Source: Tridacna crocea
Taxonomy: Eukaryota; Mollusca; Bivalvia; Cardiida; Cardiidae
Assembly (NCBI GenBank): GCA_943736015.1
Contig: OX031059.1
Location: 51,161,159-51,225,158, forward strand
DNA: 64,000 bases
Reading direction: 5' to 3'
Shown: positions 1-10,700 of the stretch, piece after piece
Layout: each line of letters begins with the position of its first letter
Position numbering within the stretch: the first letter of the stretch is position 1
Made by a program: the position numbers and the translations under genes
Notes under the pieces: generated by a model
What the model was told of the DNA's origin: nothing
The model's input: only the letters and a program-made list of their open reading frames with translations
Databases searched by the model: none

Positions 1-210
1 TGGACCAAGCCAGGGGAGCTCTTTGGTAGACTATTCGGGTGCTGTATCAAACATTTTCAACAGCTTTAATAATTAAGAAAATGAAAGTTCTACTCTTCAC
101 AAAACAAATTTCAAATTTTCAGTCACTTTTATTTTGTCGTCTTCAAATGCTTTCGATTTGGACAAGCCTAAAATTTTGTCCTTTGGTAATGAGTTAAAAA
201 AAATCGTCCA
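1..210 (-). mobile_element. Family A MITE, truncated
   Basis: Bases 83-197 match the right half of reversed family A (CTTCACAAAACAAATTTC, ATGCTTTCGATTTGGACAAG, GGTAATGAGTTAA). The other half is not recognisable. Confidence 0.6.
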
Positions 211-584
211 AAAGTTTGGAGTAAGGTTAGTTTCACGACTGGAAGAACTAATAGAGCAGCGGAGAATGTAGAGTGAGGTCAGGCTGTACGTATGAGCAGG
301 CTGATCTTGCTTTACACTCATCGCAAAGTGTACACACGGTTGCCCAAAGCAGACGAAGAGTCAAATACATAAATATAAGTGAAAACATTGCCGTAAAACG
401 AGAATTTACCAACATGCTTGTAAATGTGGTTTGCCGTCAAAGGTTGTTTGTGGTAGGTAATGATTAATAACCCTTGAGAGTCTATCACAACTAAAGTTTC
501 CTTTGCGGCAAGAGTACATAAAGATCAGACGAAACGTGCAGTCTGATCTCTAAATTGTCTGCTTTGGTGAAATTTTGAATTGCA
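211..584. other. Unassigned flank
   Basis: No gene, tRNA or recognised repeat is seen. Short open frames here lack any domain. Confidence 0.4.
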
Positions 585-812
585 TTTAACCCATTACCAA
601 ACGATAATATTTTAGACTGGTCCAAATTGAAAGCATTTGCAGACGACAAAATGAAAGTGACTAAAAATTTGAAATTTGGTTTGTGAAGGGTAGAAAACAT
701 TGTGGGAAAAGGAGAAAATGCTGGTTACCAGCATTTTCTCCTTTTCCCACAATGTTTTCTAAAGGCTTCTTTTTCAGGGGCGTCAAAAGTAGGGATTGTG
801 TGGTAATGGGTT
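585..812 (+). mobile_element. Family A MITE, representative full copy
   Basis: The left end is TTTAACCCATTACCAAACGA, followed by GGTCCAAATTGAAAGCATTTG. A perfect central palindrome is built on GAAAACATTGTGGGAAAAGG, then AGAAAATGCTGGTTACCAGC and the mirror image. The right end is GGGATTGTGTGGTAATGGGTT. Across the family both ends are TTAA plus C-C/T-C/T-TTTACC. The TTAA target and CCCTTT-type ends resemble piggyBac-derived MITEs. Confidence 0.85.
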
Positions 813-1130
813 TAGTTAGGTCTCATTTCTTGACAGAAAATGCGTGTTGGTTTTCTTGGCGCTATACATTGGTTTAACATCGACTATCATATTGAAAACA
901 CACCGATCCTACTGGGCTTTTTGTTGTCAGATTTTACTTCACAAAGAAACATTCTTTAACCCTGAATATCGCCAATGGCGGACAGAAACGCTTAAACCAC
1001 GGGCAAGATCAGAAATAAATTTGGCGTTTATTACAGATTGAATAAAAAAAATTCACGATTGGCCATGAAAATGGATTGTGTGCGATGAAAAGTTAATTTT
1101 GATTTGAAAGGATTAGACCTAAGGTATTGG
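813..1130. other. Unassigned flank
   Basis: AT-rich sequence without a recognisable element or coding signal. Confidence 0.4.
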
Positions 1131-1340
1131 AGTGTTTTTGAAAGGGGTCCCTATAAACTGAGAAACGGAACCGAAACGAAACGCAACGAAACGAAACGAA
1201 ACGCAACGAAACGGAACGAAACGTTACGAAACGAAACGAAACGCAACGAAACGGAACGAAACGCAACGAAACGGAACGAAACGAAACGAAATAGAACGAA
1301 ACGGAATGGAACGAGAACGAAACGGAACGGAGTGCATTTT
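1131..1340 (+). repeat. AACGAAACGG-type minisatellite with element flank
   Basis: Arrays of 5-bp words (AACGA, AACGG, AACGC) repeat in 10-15 bp groups. The flank GGGGTCCCTATAAACTGAGA precedes the array. The same flank and array occur inverted at 5250-5445, so the minisatellite belongs to a dispersed element. Confidence 0.85.
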
Positions 1341-1583
1341 TTGGTACAAAATCAAGCAGAAGGAAAACATAATTTGTTTTTGTAAATAACCCAACTTTTG
1401 ATTGCCGAAATTGTTACGAAGTAAGACTTAAAATTTTGACGGCGCACTATGATCGTGATACTTGGGTGAATTTTGACAATTTAAATGAAGACATTTCATT
1501 TTAATGTTGGTTTGAGTGAACTTAGACTATTGTTTACTTTGTTATGACATAAATCTCCAATAAAATGTTCTTCATGTTTCTGG
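1341..1583. other. Unassigned flank
   Basis: No recognisable element or coding signal. Confidence 0.35.
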
Positions 1584-1965
1584 CCATCTCCGGGAGCCAA
1601 GGTTACGATCACTACATGGACCTTACCTTGGCTGATTGAGCCCGATTTCGAGATTCCTGCGATGCGCCCTCTATTACACCCTTTACATCATATTTCTAAA
1701 GGCCAATGAAATATCGGTTTACAAACCGCTTACGAATACACATGAAAGCGATAAGCAGACATCCACGTGGGTTTCCATGTTTGCCTTCTATTCGAAAGGT
1801 AGTGATCTTGACCTATTTTTATCAAAGATGAAATGCTACGAGCGATTTCATCCGTTGCAGTTAGGGCTGGCTGCATCCAATGAAAAAGCGTATTGGGGGA
1901 AATGTAAAAATCCCGCCAAGGGTAGAGTAGCGTAGTGAATCGTCAGCCTTGGCTGGCAAAGATGG
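1584..1965 (+). mobile_element. Family G MITE copy 1 (AGCCAAGG/CCTTGGCT ends)
   Basis: The ends are CCATCTCCGGGAGCCAAGG and CCTTGGCTGGCAAAGATGG, imperfect inverted repeats. The interior shares long stretches with 43221-43633 (GGCTGATTGAGCCCGATTTC; ATGAAATGCTACGAGCGATT). There is no coding potential. Confidence 0.75.
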
Positions 1966-2264
1966 TTTTTGGCAGCCATCAGTACTGCAAACATGTCGCA
2001 GTCTGGTTGATATTTTGTTTATTGTTTCCATAAATACTGTGATTAAAAATTCATGTCCAAATACAGCAATGTTGAATGCACTTATAACCGATTATGAATG
2101 ATTGATTTTGTATGGCGTTAAACGCAGATTTCAACATAATTTCAATTACAAAGCAGCTGCCAGTGCAGGTCTATCGGTGCTTTCCTGGAATTTCTTACAA
2201 AAGTTTTCAACATAACGTTGTTTACATGCCATTTTTCTGCTTTTCTACATAACCCTCGCCGACA
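1966..2264. other. Unassigned flank
   Basis: Nothing recognised. Confidence 0.3.
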
Positions 2265-2435
2265 CAATGGCCTTCGACGACGGAGGAATGAATCTTGCTG
2301 CAATGACTATCATCAATCGTCGAAAAGAAATTGGCAGAGTAGGGAATCGAACCAGCGACTATCTGTTCTCAAGTCCTGTATAGTACTGACTGAGCTACCG
2401 AGACCTTTTGATAACACCTACGGCCGGTAATGAAA
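2265..2435 (-). mobile_element. tRNA-derived SINE (minus strand)
   Basis: On the minus strand it reads GGTCTCGGTAGCTCAGTCAG (box A) and CGCTGGTTCGATTCCC (box B). The body CGACGATTGATGATAGTCAT and CATTCCTCC is shared with 4800-4945. Confidence 0.7.
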
Positions 2436-2760
2436 CCGGTTTGGATTCTTACAAGATGCTTTAGAGAAATAATCCATTTTATATCAGGCGAATTAGAATG
2501 CCGGTTTTGAGTCTTTATTCAAATTTTGTACATTTGTGCAGATATCACCTTTCTTCATGCACTGTCTGTTTTTCAATCACTTTGATTTCTATCCCAAAAT
2601 AGAAGCCTCGAAGACCTTATGTCACTGAACATGGCTAATTATATTGAACGTCTTTTATTTTTGCATGAAACAGACATACATAAAAAATCGTCGAGACCGG
2701 GACAGACGATTTTGATTGATTGACTGATTCTAGATTAAACACCGCTTTCAAACAGCTCAC
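2436..2760. other. Unassigned flank
   Basis: Nothing recognised. Confidence 0.3.
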
Positions 2761-2925
2761 AGATTCATGTACTGTGAGTTCCACCAGTACATGGCTAGGG
2801 TTCTGAATGATCTTGCCACAAAAAAGCCAGTGGATCCAGTGAGGATTGAGCCCAAAGCCTCCAGGTCACAAGTCCTACACTTTACTACTGAGCAACTCAG
2901 GACCCTGGAAAATGTTAGGTTTGAA
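2761..2925 (-). mobile_element. SINE-like, tRNA-related head on minus strand
   Basis: The reverse strand of 2830-2912 reads GAGTTGCTCAGTAGTAAAGT, then TTTGGGCTCAATCCTCAC, matching weak A and B boxes. Overlapping short open frames on both strands are explained by this element. Confidence 0.5.
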
Positions 2926-3179
2926 ATTATTTTTCTAAGAGAAATTATGTCTGCGGCATATGTACAATTCATTTTAAGGTTTCTGGATACATCAAAAGTT
3001 TTATGCACTATTTTTCCCTTTCAGTCACTGTTTGAAACCGTCCAGTTTGCTCGGTCCTAGTTCATTTTAAATAGAAATAGAGGTTTCTTAAAAAGTACAT
3101 AAAGAAATTTTAACTAACAGTAGCTCCAAGAGATGACTTTAAAATAAGTTAATACTAACTTACAGTTCACAAAATATAC
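2926..3179. other. Unassigned flank
   Basis: Nothing recognised. Confidence 0.3.
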
Positions 3180-3420
3180 AATGATCCATGCTCCGGCAAA
3201 GGGGGGGCTTAATATATCTCCGTGATGCATGATACCAAGTAGGTCCTCACACCATTTTAGATCCATGAAGTCTTTTTTTGTGTGTAACTTTACACTGTAA
3301 CATGAAGTATTCTGGTCCTATGACATGCAGAAAAGTGACCAATAGGGAAAGGTTTCGGCTCACGTCACCCTGCGGGGACTGCGCAGGCTGACCTGGGTGG
3401 ATACTGTTTACAGTTTACGG
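3180..3420. repeat. Family E dispersed repeat
   Basis: It contains GGGGGGCTTAATATATCTCC, ATGATACCAAGTAGGTCC, and the palindromic CGCAGGCTGACCTGGGTGGATAC. The same blocks appear near 10130-10430, 27040-27180 and 44930-45190. A remnant with GACCTACTTGGTATCATGCA and CCCCCTTTTGCC is at 3935-4005. Confidence 0.6.
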
Positions 3421-3544
3421 ATTCATTAAGCTCTCTTTTACAGAATATTGTTCAAATTAAGAATTAAAACCCTGGGAAAAAAACATACTTGAAATATTCC
3501 AACGCTTGATTTTATTGACTGTATAGTGTCTAACACCCTTTTCA

Positions 3545-3740
3545 ACATTATTGTGTGGCGTCCGTGGTCGTAGGGTTGAGCGTCGGCCTCATAATCATCA
3601 GGTCCCGAGTTCGATACACGGGAGCGGGTGTCAGCTTTGGGGTTTTTCATTAGCCCACACATTTGGCGCGAGTACTGGTTTAGTTCCGAGGAAGCAGAAT
3701 AGCGAGAGATAAGTACAAGTTGTAAGAACTTGTTTTTCAA
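3545..3740 (+). mobile_element. tRNA-derived SINE
   Basis: The head GTCGTAGGGTTGAGCGTCGG and box B GAGTTCGATACACGGG are followed by a body with GTACTGGTTTAGTTCCGAGG, AGCAGAATAGCGAGAG and GTTGTAAGAACTTG. The reverse copy is at 48500-48680, and tail-only remnants are near 40105-40260 and 56940-56990. Confidence 0.7.
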
Positions 3741-4195
3741 TCGATGTAAGATAAAAATGTTTCATCTAAACATTATATCAGTTGTATTGCTGCATGGCGC
3801 AATCTGTGCAGGCTGATCTTAATTGAAAATGTTTGCTAGTTAGTCAATATTCTACCTAGTCAATATTCTACCTGTCAAAGGACCAGTGTACATCGTGATT
3901 CAGGCGGCTTTTAAAAAAAGAAGGAAATTATGTATCCATAATAATACGATGACCTACTTGGTATCATGCATAACTGCGAGGCATTAAACCCCCTTTTGCC
4001 AAAAGCAAGGCTCGTGTCTAATCGTAGTGTTACATTTTCAACAATATGCACAACAAAGAGGAAAGAGATGAAATTGCTTGGGTGGTAAAAACAATAAAAA
4101 ACGTCAGCAGAGTCAACCGATGCAGTCATAGAATTGAAATCGTATGAAAAGTGGTGTAAGACGCCTTACAACCCAAAGGCCAGCTAAAAATTGTT
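3741..4195. other. Unassigned flank with repeat scraps
   Basis: It holds a tandem TAGTCAATATTCTACC pair at 3841-3872 and the family E remnant at about 3935-4005. No gene is seen. Confidence 0.4.
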
Positions 4196-4312
4196 AAGCT
4201 ATGCCGAGATAGCGACGGTCACAGACCTGCCGTGACTAGGATTCGAACCGGAAATGTCGGCTACTTCGCAAAGCACTAACCACCATACGATCACAGCTCT
4301 CATTGCAGAACA
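4196..4312 (-). mobile_element. tRNA-derived SINE head (minus strand)
   Basis: The reverse strand reads AGCTGTGATCGTATGGTGGT and CCGGTTCGAATCCTAGTCAC, which are good A and B boxes. Confidence 0.65.
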
Positions 4313-4534
4313 GATATGACCTCAGTTTTCGATTTAAACATGAAAGAAACAAACCCCTTGTTATAAAATCACGAGTTTCACCGCCGCTAAAGGAGAATAC
4401 TAGTACTTTTGAAAATGTTTTAAGAAAAGGATAAAATGTTCGTTACCAGCATTTTCTCTCTTTACTACAATGTCTTAAGATCTAACGCCCTATACAACAT
4501 GAGTTGTATCGTTGCATGCATCGCTACATTGGGC

Positions 4535-4690
4535 CCGGCCGGATAGCTCAGTGGTTAGCGCATCAGACCCGTGATCTGGACCTGGTCAGTACTGGTGTGA
4601 AAAAGCCAGGAAACACATTAGTGCGACACTGACCGCCATGGTATTACCTAAGCTGTTAAAAAGGCATTAAACTCTAATACAAACCAAACA
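4535..4690 (+). mobile_element. tRNA-derived SINE
   Basis: GGCCGGATAGCTCAGTGGTT and a degraded B box are followed by a body ending GTTAAAAAGGCATTAAACTC and a CAAACCAAAC-type tail, as in invertebrate SINEs. Confidence 0.65.
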
Positions 4691-4699
4691 AAATCGCTG

Positions 4700-4945
4700 C
4701 ATTACACCTATCTGTGTTTTCCTGCAGTTCTTTTAACAAGTATTCGAGAGTAATATTCTTCCCACTGGCTGCTCTTAAACAATTACTATCGGTGATCACT
4801 GGAGAGAGAGGAATGAATCCTGTCGCAATGACTATCATCAGTCTTTGGAAAGAAATTTGTCGAATGGATATTTGAACTGGCGACCCATGTTTTGAAGTCC
4901 TGTACGCTACCAACTGTGCTACCCAGGCTCGCCATATTCCGGCGC
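4700..4945 (-). mobile_element. tRNA-derived SINE (minus strand)
   Basis: The reverse strand starts GGCGAGCCTGGGTAGCACAG with B box GCCAGTTCAAATATCC. The body (CAATGACTATCATCA, CCACTGGCTGCTCTTA) is shared with 2265-2435 and 30955-31130. Confidence 0.65.
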
Positions 4946-5249
4946 CCTGTGATAATACTCTGATACCATAGTGACAGAACAAAATTAAATTTTCCCTACA
5001 CGTCAAATATTTAAAATTGCACCTAATATGCTTTTTGTGCAACCTTAAAACCACACTCCCTTGTAGAGGATTATCGTTTGAAGTGCTTAATCTTGACTTT
5101 GACCAGATTTTCAATGCAAAATAATCGCAAAAATTCAGCGACATAATCCTTTTTGTACCTTACATACACTGTGGGATAAAACAATTGGAAACAGTACAAC
5201 AGAAAAACGATAAATAGAGACAAAAAAATAAGTTAAAAAATAAAAACGC
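4946..5249. other. Unassigned flank
   Basis: Nothing recognised. Confidence 0.3.
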
Positions 5250-5445
5250 TGCTAGATTTTATTTCGTTTCGTTCCGTTTCGTTTCGTTCTCGTTATATTC
5301 CGTTGCGTTCTATTTCGTTTCGTTTCGTTCCGTTTCGTTGCGTTTCGTTCCGTTTCGTAACGTTTCGTTCCGTTTCGTAACGTTTCGTTCCGTTTCGTTG
5401 CGTTTCGTTTCGGTTCCGTTTCTTACTTTATAGGGACCCTTTTGA
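5250..5445 (-). repeat. Inverted copy of the AACGAAACGG minisatellite element
   Basis: GTTTCGTTCCGTTTCGTTGC-type repeats end in GGTTCCGTTTCTTACTTTAT and AGGGACCCTTTTGAAAG. This is the reverse of the 1131-1340 element including its flank. Confidence 0.85.
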
Positions 5446-5842
5446 AAGCTGTTTTTTCCGAAACTTTGCTTTTCAATTCCACTGTTTGCAACGTGCTGCC
5501 TGATTTTTAATCTTGGAACACAGTTCGGCTCACCGGATGTCATCTCAGCGAAGTAGCTATAACATTACTTAAGGTATTTCGGTATTTTCTGGATATTGCG
5601 TGACATACCTGCTTTGAGCAATTTTAAATCAAAACTTTACCACTTAATTGACAACACTTGGCCTCTTGTACAGACCACCTTTGAACCTGTGAAAGGAGAA
5701 TTTAACCATCTGCTGTTGTCACATGGTTTTTGTACACATTCATGTAATAAATCTAACTTCGCTTTAATGATTCATTGTTTACTGACTTTGTTTTCGGAGT
5801 AATCTAACGCAGAATTGTATAAATGCCACGGGTCGTAATGAG
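5446..5842. other. Unassigned flank
   Basis: No element or domain is recognised. A 68-codon open frame at 5596-5802 has no supporting features. Confidence 0.35.
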
Positions 5843-7055
5843 TTAATCCTTTACCAAACAATGCAGAATTTAAACGATCCTGGCAGAGAAGGCTTTTGAA
5901 AACTGTTAGCCAGCATTTTTCTCCATTACCACAACGCTTTATACCCTAGCAAACAGAAATTGCACCATTTGAGCCACAATGAAATTTTCGTCTGCAAATG
6001 CTTTCAATTTGGATAAGGTTAAAATTTTGTCCTTGTAAATTGATAAAGGTTATGATGAATATTAATTTATGTAGCGGGTTACGAGAGATGAAAATACCTT
6101 AATTTATGTAGCGGGTGACGGGAGAATAATATAGGCAGGCCTACCTTGATATAAATACAGACCCTGCTGGTAGGCAGAGTTGTGAGGATTATATCTTATA
6201 TTAACCTTCAAAAAAGAAATAGATCAGCAAACATATAGCATATGTTGTGTAATTAGACAGAAATACATTGTTTACTAACAGGCTTCCTCCGTTTATGGAT
6301 AATTATTTGTCAGGTTTTCAAACAGTCGAGATATGATGACTAGATTTATCGTGAAATCCGAGGAGAAATAAAGTGTGTTTGGGGATTGTACCTTATTGTA
6401 ACACGTTTGATTTATGTCTGTTTTGTCGATTTATTTTTGTTTAGCCCTTTACCAAACAACCCCTGAGATAGAAGCCTTTTAAAACCATTATGGGAAAAGG
6501 AGAAAATGTTGGTAACCAGCATTTTTTTCCTTTTCCTACAATGATTTCTACCCTGGTGGAAACAAATTTCAATTTATTTGAAAAAAAAAAATCGTTTATT
6601 TTGTCGTCTGTAAGTAGGTTACTTTCAATCTGGACCTGTCTAAAATTTTAGCTATTGGTAAAGAGTTAAACGTTTGCAAACAATTTGGTGTTTTTACGTC
6701 CACGATGTGGAAGGCTTTTGAAAAGATTGTGCGCTAAAGGCAAAATGTGGGCTTTCTGCATTTTTTCCATTTCCTCGAGGTTCCTTATCCTTTAAAGACA
6801 AATTTCACCAGTAAGAGTTGCATTTAACCCTTTACCAAACAATCCTTGGTTTTCACAACCTCGAGGAAGAAGCCTTCTGAAATAATTGTGGGAAAAGGAG
6901 AAAATGCTGGTAAACAGCATTTTAACCCTTACCGCCAATGTTTTCTTCTGTTCTAAAGTCAAGTTTTAACTTTCGAGTCTCGCTTATTTGTCGTCTGCAA
7001 ATACTTTCAGTTTGGACAAGCCTAAAATTTTGTTGTTTTGTAAGAGTTAATCCGT
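5843..7055. repeat. Family A copies (5843-6045 degenerate; 6441-6672; 6825-7052)
   Basis: Three family A copies flank about 400 bp of otherwise unassigned sequence. That stretch contains a direct duplication of TTAATTTATGTAGCGGGT at about 6063 and 6100. The 6441 and 6825 copies are reversed, starting CCCTTTACCAAACAA and ending GGTAAAGAGTTAA or a close match. Confidence 0.7.
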
Positions 7056-7391
7056 CGTTTGAGAAAGGTAATTCGGCCACGTCTGAATGTTGTCACCCGA
7101 TAAAGAATGAAGATGCCTTTTCTCCCCAGATAAAATTCGTGACCAATACTCATCTGGGAAATACTTAGGATTTGATAAAAGTTATTTTAAAAATTCGATG
7201 TGCATCTTTTTTAACTTACAGCTTTCATATGTTTGGATCTGTTCCGGAGTGAGAATGGTGAAAATTAAAGACGTCAACTGCTTTGGTACCATTTGGTATT
7301 ACGTAGTAAATTTGCAAGTATGAAGTGATTACAGCCGGGTAACTTGTTAATATCCGTAGACGCTGTGAACGGGCTTATATATAGCCGAAAC
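7056..7391 (+). promoter_or_regulatory. Presumed 5' flank and 5' UTR of the fusion gene
   Basis: This is the repeat-free stretch directly upstream of the start codon. A TTATATATAG run at about 7375 is too close to the ATG to act as a TATA box. No initiator or acceptor can be assigned with confidence, so an upstream non-coding exon is possible. Confidence 0.3.
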
Positions 7392-7787
7392 ATGATGTAT
7401 AGACAAGGGGACAGTAGTTTGACGAGAGTAAAAAGTTCCTGGTCTGTGCTGAGATACGACTTACGAACAGCCATAGACGTTCTTGGTCTACCATGTTTGG
7501 TGAAATTGTCTGAAAATGACGTCGACACATTTTTTCATGGCGTCACCGGAAATGCCGCATCTGGTGAATATCAAGTGAAATTCGAAAGAACTTTGTCGTT
7601 TTTTAGTGTACGTGCGCGTGTTTGTGAACTAAATGACATAGACTGGTTCACATTGTGCAAAGGAGAGGAATTTGTAGCGCAGCACAGACGATTAGTTGGC
7701 ACTGAATTCCTCATTCCAGCGGATTACAAAGGAAAGATTAGACTGGTGGACAGGACAGAAAATAGGGAATACTTAAGTATAGTTGAG
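7392..7787 (+). CDS. Exon 1: start codon and first half of CABIT domain (residues 1-132)
   Basis: The first in-frame ATG is at 7392 (tandem ATG ATG), downstream of an in-frame stop at 7326. The exon ends at GAG|GTAGTT (donor 7788) in phase 0 and is followed by a long CT tract. The protein begins MMYRQGDSS and then has a basic/hydrophobic run. LGLPCLVKLSEND (about 31-43) and FLIPADYKGKIRL (106-118) fit the CABIT pattern of a hydrophobic-x-L/I-P-hydrophobic-xxx-G-x-hydrophobic core, as in GAREM and THEMIS. Exon 2 continues directly with an element resembling the second part of the GAREM CABIT. I see no signal peptide, so a cytosolic N-terminus is likely. The family call rests on motif pattern only. 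Confidence 0.82.
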
Positions 7788-10700
7788 GTAGTTTATGTAG
7801 ACTATATCTCTATTTCACTCACCCTCACTCTCTCTTTCTGTCTTTCTTTCTTTCCGACCCTAATATTTGTGTCCGTAGAATCTTCTTGCCAAGGCAATTC
7901 GTTATACAAATTACAGCTGATAAAAGACTTATAGATAGTTAAATCTCTCCCAAACGATGAAATTTTGGACGAGATCAAACTGAAAGCGCTTGCAGACGAG
8001 AAATCATATGGATTGCTGATGTGGGTTTTTTTTTGTACATGAAAGGGTAGAAAACAATGTGGGAAAAAGGAGAAATTGCTGGTTACCAGCATATTCTCCT
8101 TTTCCTACCGTGTTTTCATAAGCCTCCTGTCCCAACATTGTAAAAACCAGGCATTGTTTGAGAAAAGGTTAACCCTTTACCCCATAAGGCATTTCTATGG
8201 TATCTCTAATTGACCCTACATAACAGCAAGGATGAAGCTGTTTCTTATGTGTAGGCCTATATGACACGATTTAATATAATAGAAAACATTGTGGCTAGAG
8301 GTGAAATTGCTTGTGATGAGCAATTTCACCTTTTGCCACAATGTTTTCCAAAGGCTCCTACAAGCAATGCATAGAATTGAGTATCTATGGTGTAAAGGGT
8401 TAAGGTCTTTGACTTCTCCCAGGATACCTCATATACATGAGCTATGCTCTTGCAAAAAAAGGGCTTTAAAGGTGGGTATTTAGATTTTTACATCACACCA
8501 GATTAAAAAATATATACATGTATAGCACTGAAAATTATCTGAAAAAACAATACAAATCATCATTATTTAAGAATCGTAAAATGATTACGAAAAAAAAAAT
8601 TTTTTGATGGTATTCCCTTAAAAGGCTACGTACCCTCTAAAGCTATTTTTAGATTTCCCGCCAAAAATAAAAAAAGCAGCGTAATATAGCAAACATAATT
8701 ATTTTCCATAATGTCTTCTTCGAATGTTATATTTGAAGCTTCGTCTGTATATTTCCTGTATGTAAATGAGCCAGTTGCTCATGTAAAAATAGACCATGTT
8801 TCCCTTAAAGTACGGTCACAAATCAGTAAATGCTACCTGCCGGCGTGGTAACTGCCAGTTTTCACTCAAATTCGGCCGGTGGCAGCTCGGTGGCAGGCAC
8901 AATCGGCAGGCGCCAGGCGGCATTTTAGACCCCGCTAGGACGCCGCTGAAGTTTTAAGAAAAAGTTAAAATTCTGACTGCCACCGGCCGATTTTTTCCAA
9001 TTGTGGCTGTCGTCAGGGCGCCGGCCGGGCACATTTCGTGGTCGCGCGGTGGCAATCAAGCGGCAGACGGGCGGCAGCGCAATTTTTACTCGTTCATCAC
9101 CGGGTTCGAGGGCCTTCAATCTTCGGCCGGCGATCTGTAGGAACTAACTGCCACTCTCCAGCATCCGGCCTGCTACTGTTATGCTATCGAAATGCCACCA
9201 TGCGATTTTAAAATATCTTCTGGCAGCAGGGCGGAGATTGAAAAGCAGATGGAAGGCAGCTGTTGGTGTTGGTAGGTGGCAGGATAGCAATCTGCCGAGT
9301 GTACACTCCCGAGCCCCTGAATATAAATCCGAGGCTATTCCAATAAGGAATTGTCGTCATTGCGATTCTAACAGCACCAGGGCGACTCAGAGACTTGCAT
9401 ATTGCTGGGTTGGACTCTGGTCTCTTGCGCTTCGGTGCTGGCGCTTTGTCTTGCCCCTTGCCTTTAGGGGGCAACTTGTTGGAAGGAAAAATTTCTTAAA
9501 AATTGGATCTATTTATCTTGTGGTTGATAATAATGATGAACACTTTGTAGTGATACGAGAGCAATCTAGCTATATATATCCCCCGTAAACCAGCCTGCCG
9601 CCGTCAGATTATCAAGCGGGCTCCTGTCGGTGGCAGTTCAAACGCCTTATCGCCGGCCGGTGTCAGTTGTAAATGGTCGGTGTCCGCCAGGCCGCCGGGC
9701 GGTGGCAGGTAAAATCTGACGGCTGCCGGACTGTCGCCTAACTGCCACTGGCCGACACCCTGATGACACCCCACACCCCTCGAACTGAAGAAACTGCCTG
9801 CCGCCGCCCGGAAGCCGCCAGGCGGCCTTTTACTGGCAGTTATTTATAGACCACTCTCACCGATTTGTAAAAAATCGGCCGGCGGCATGTAATTTTAAGA
9901 ATCCAGCGATGTGTAAAAATCGGCAGGCGGCAGTTTCACATTGTGACCATAGTGTTAGATGTGGGCCTGGGCTGTAGTAAATATCTAATTTCTCTTGTTG
10001 GCAGATGACTTTCAACCACTGGGGTTTTATGAATGAAAATTAAAAGGCCTTGGGAGTATAAGGATGGTTTTTTTTTTGTATTTATGTAAAATTTTCGTCC
10101 CAAAATCTGAAGGACCACCTTTGATTTACTTCCGTAATTCATGATACCAAGCAAGTCTTTACATGTTTATGGATCCATAATAGGCGCTTCTGTCAACAAC
10201 TTTACTTAATAATGAAGTAGACTGGTCCTCTTACAGAAAATTGACTAATTGTAAAAAGTATCAGCCCAAGTCCGCCTCTGCAGGCTGAGCTGAGTTGATA
10301 CTTTTTGCAGATGCAGATAAGCCCCATTTTGCCAGAGTGCAGTTTGATCATGTATTTAACCATACCTGTATAGATACAGGTAGATCTAGATCTAGTCTTT
10401 TTAGAAAGTAAGGTCATGATCAGACGGTACAATTATGTATAATCTGATTGAAAGCTGCCAGACTCAGCTCATGCAATCTAGGTCTACTGGTGCCAAGGTT
10501 TACCCTTCACAACACAGTCCTAAGTTTTGATGTTCTTGTGGAACAAAGCTTTTGAAAATAATCTGGGAAAAAGAGAAAATGCTGTACTAGCATTATCTCC
10601 TTTTCCGAAAAATAGAAAATCACAGTTTTCAAGTCAAATTTACTTTTTCTTCTGCAAATGATTGCAATTTGGACAAGTCCACAATTTTGTCATTTAGTAG

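Noticed and set aside
1104-1385. 93-codon frame rich in K, R, N, E and T
   Set aside because: It is a translation of the AACGAAACGG minisatellite. The same occurs on the other strand at 5310-5543.
2757-3060. Overlapping open frames on both strands (83 and 97 codons)
   Set aside because: The stretch reads as a reversed tRNA-derived SINE with A and B boxes. There is no domain and no convincing splice borders.
7371-7384. TATATATAG as a promoter TATA box
   Set aside because: It is about 15 bp from the first ATG, which leaves no room for a transcript start and leader.
9181-9588. 135-codon frame in the GC-rich block
   Set aside because: It lies inside the TA-flanked repetitive element. High GC content alone keeps frames open, and no motif is visible.
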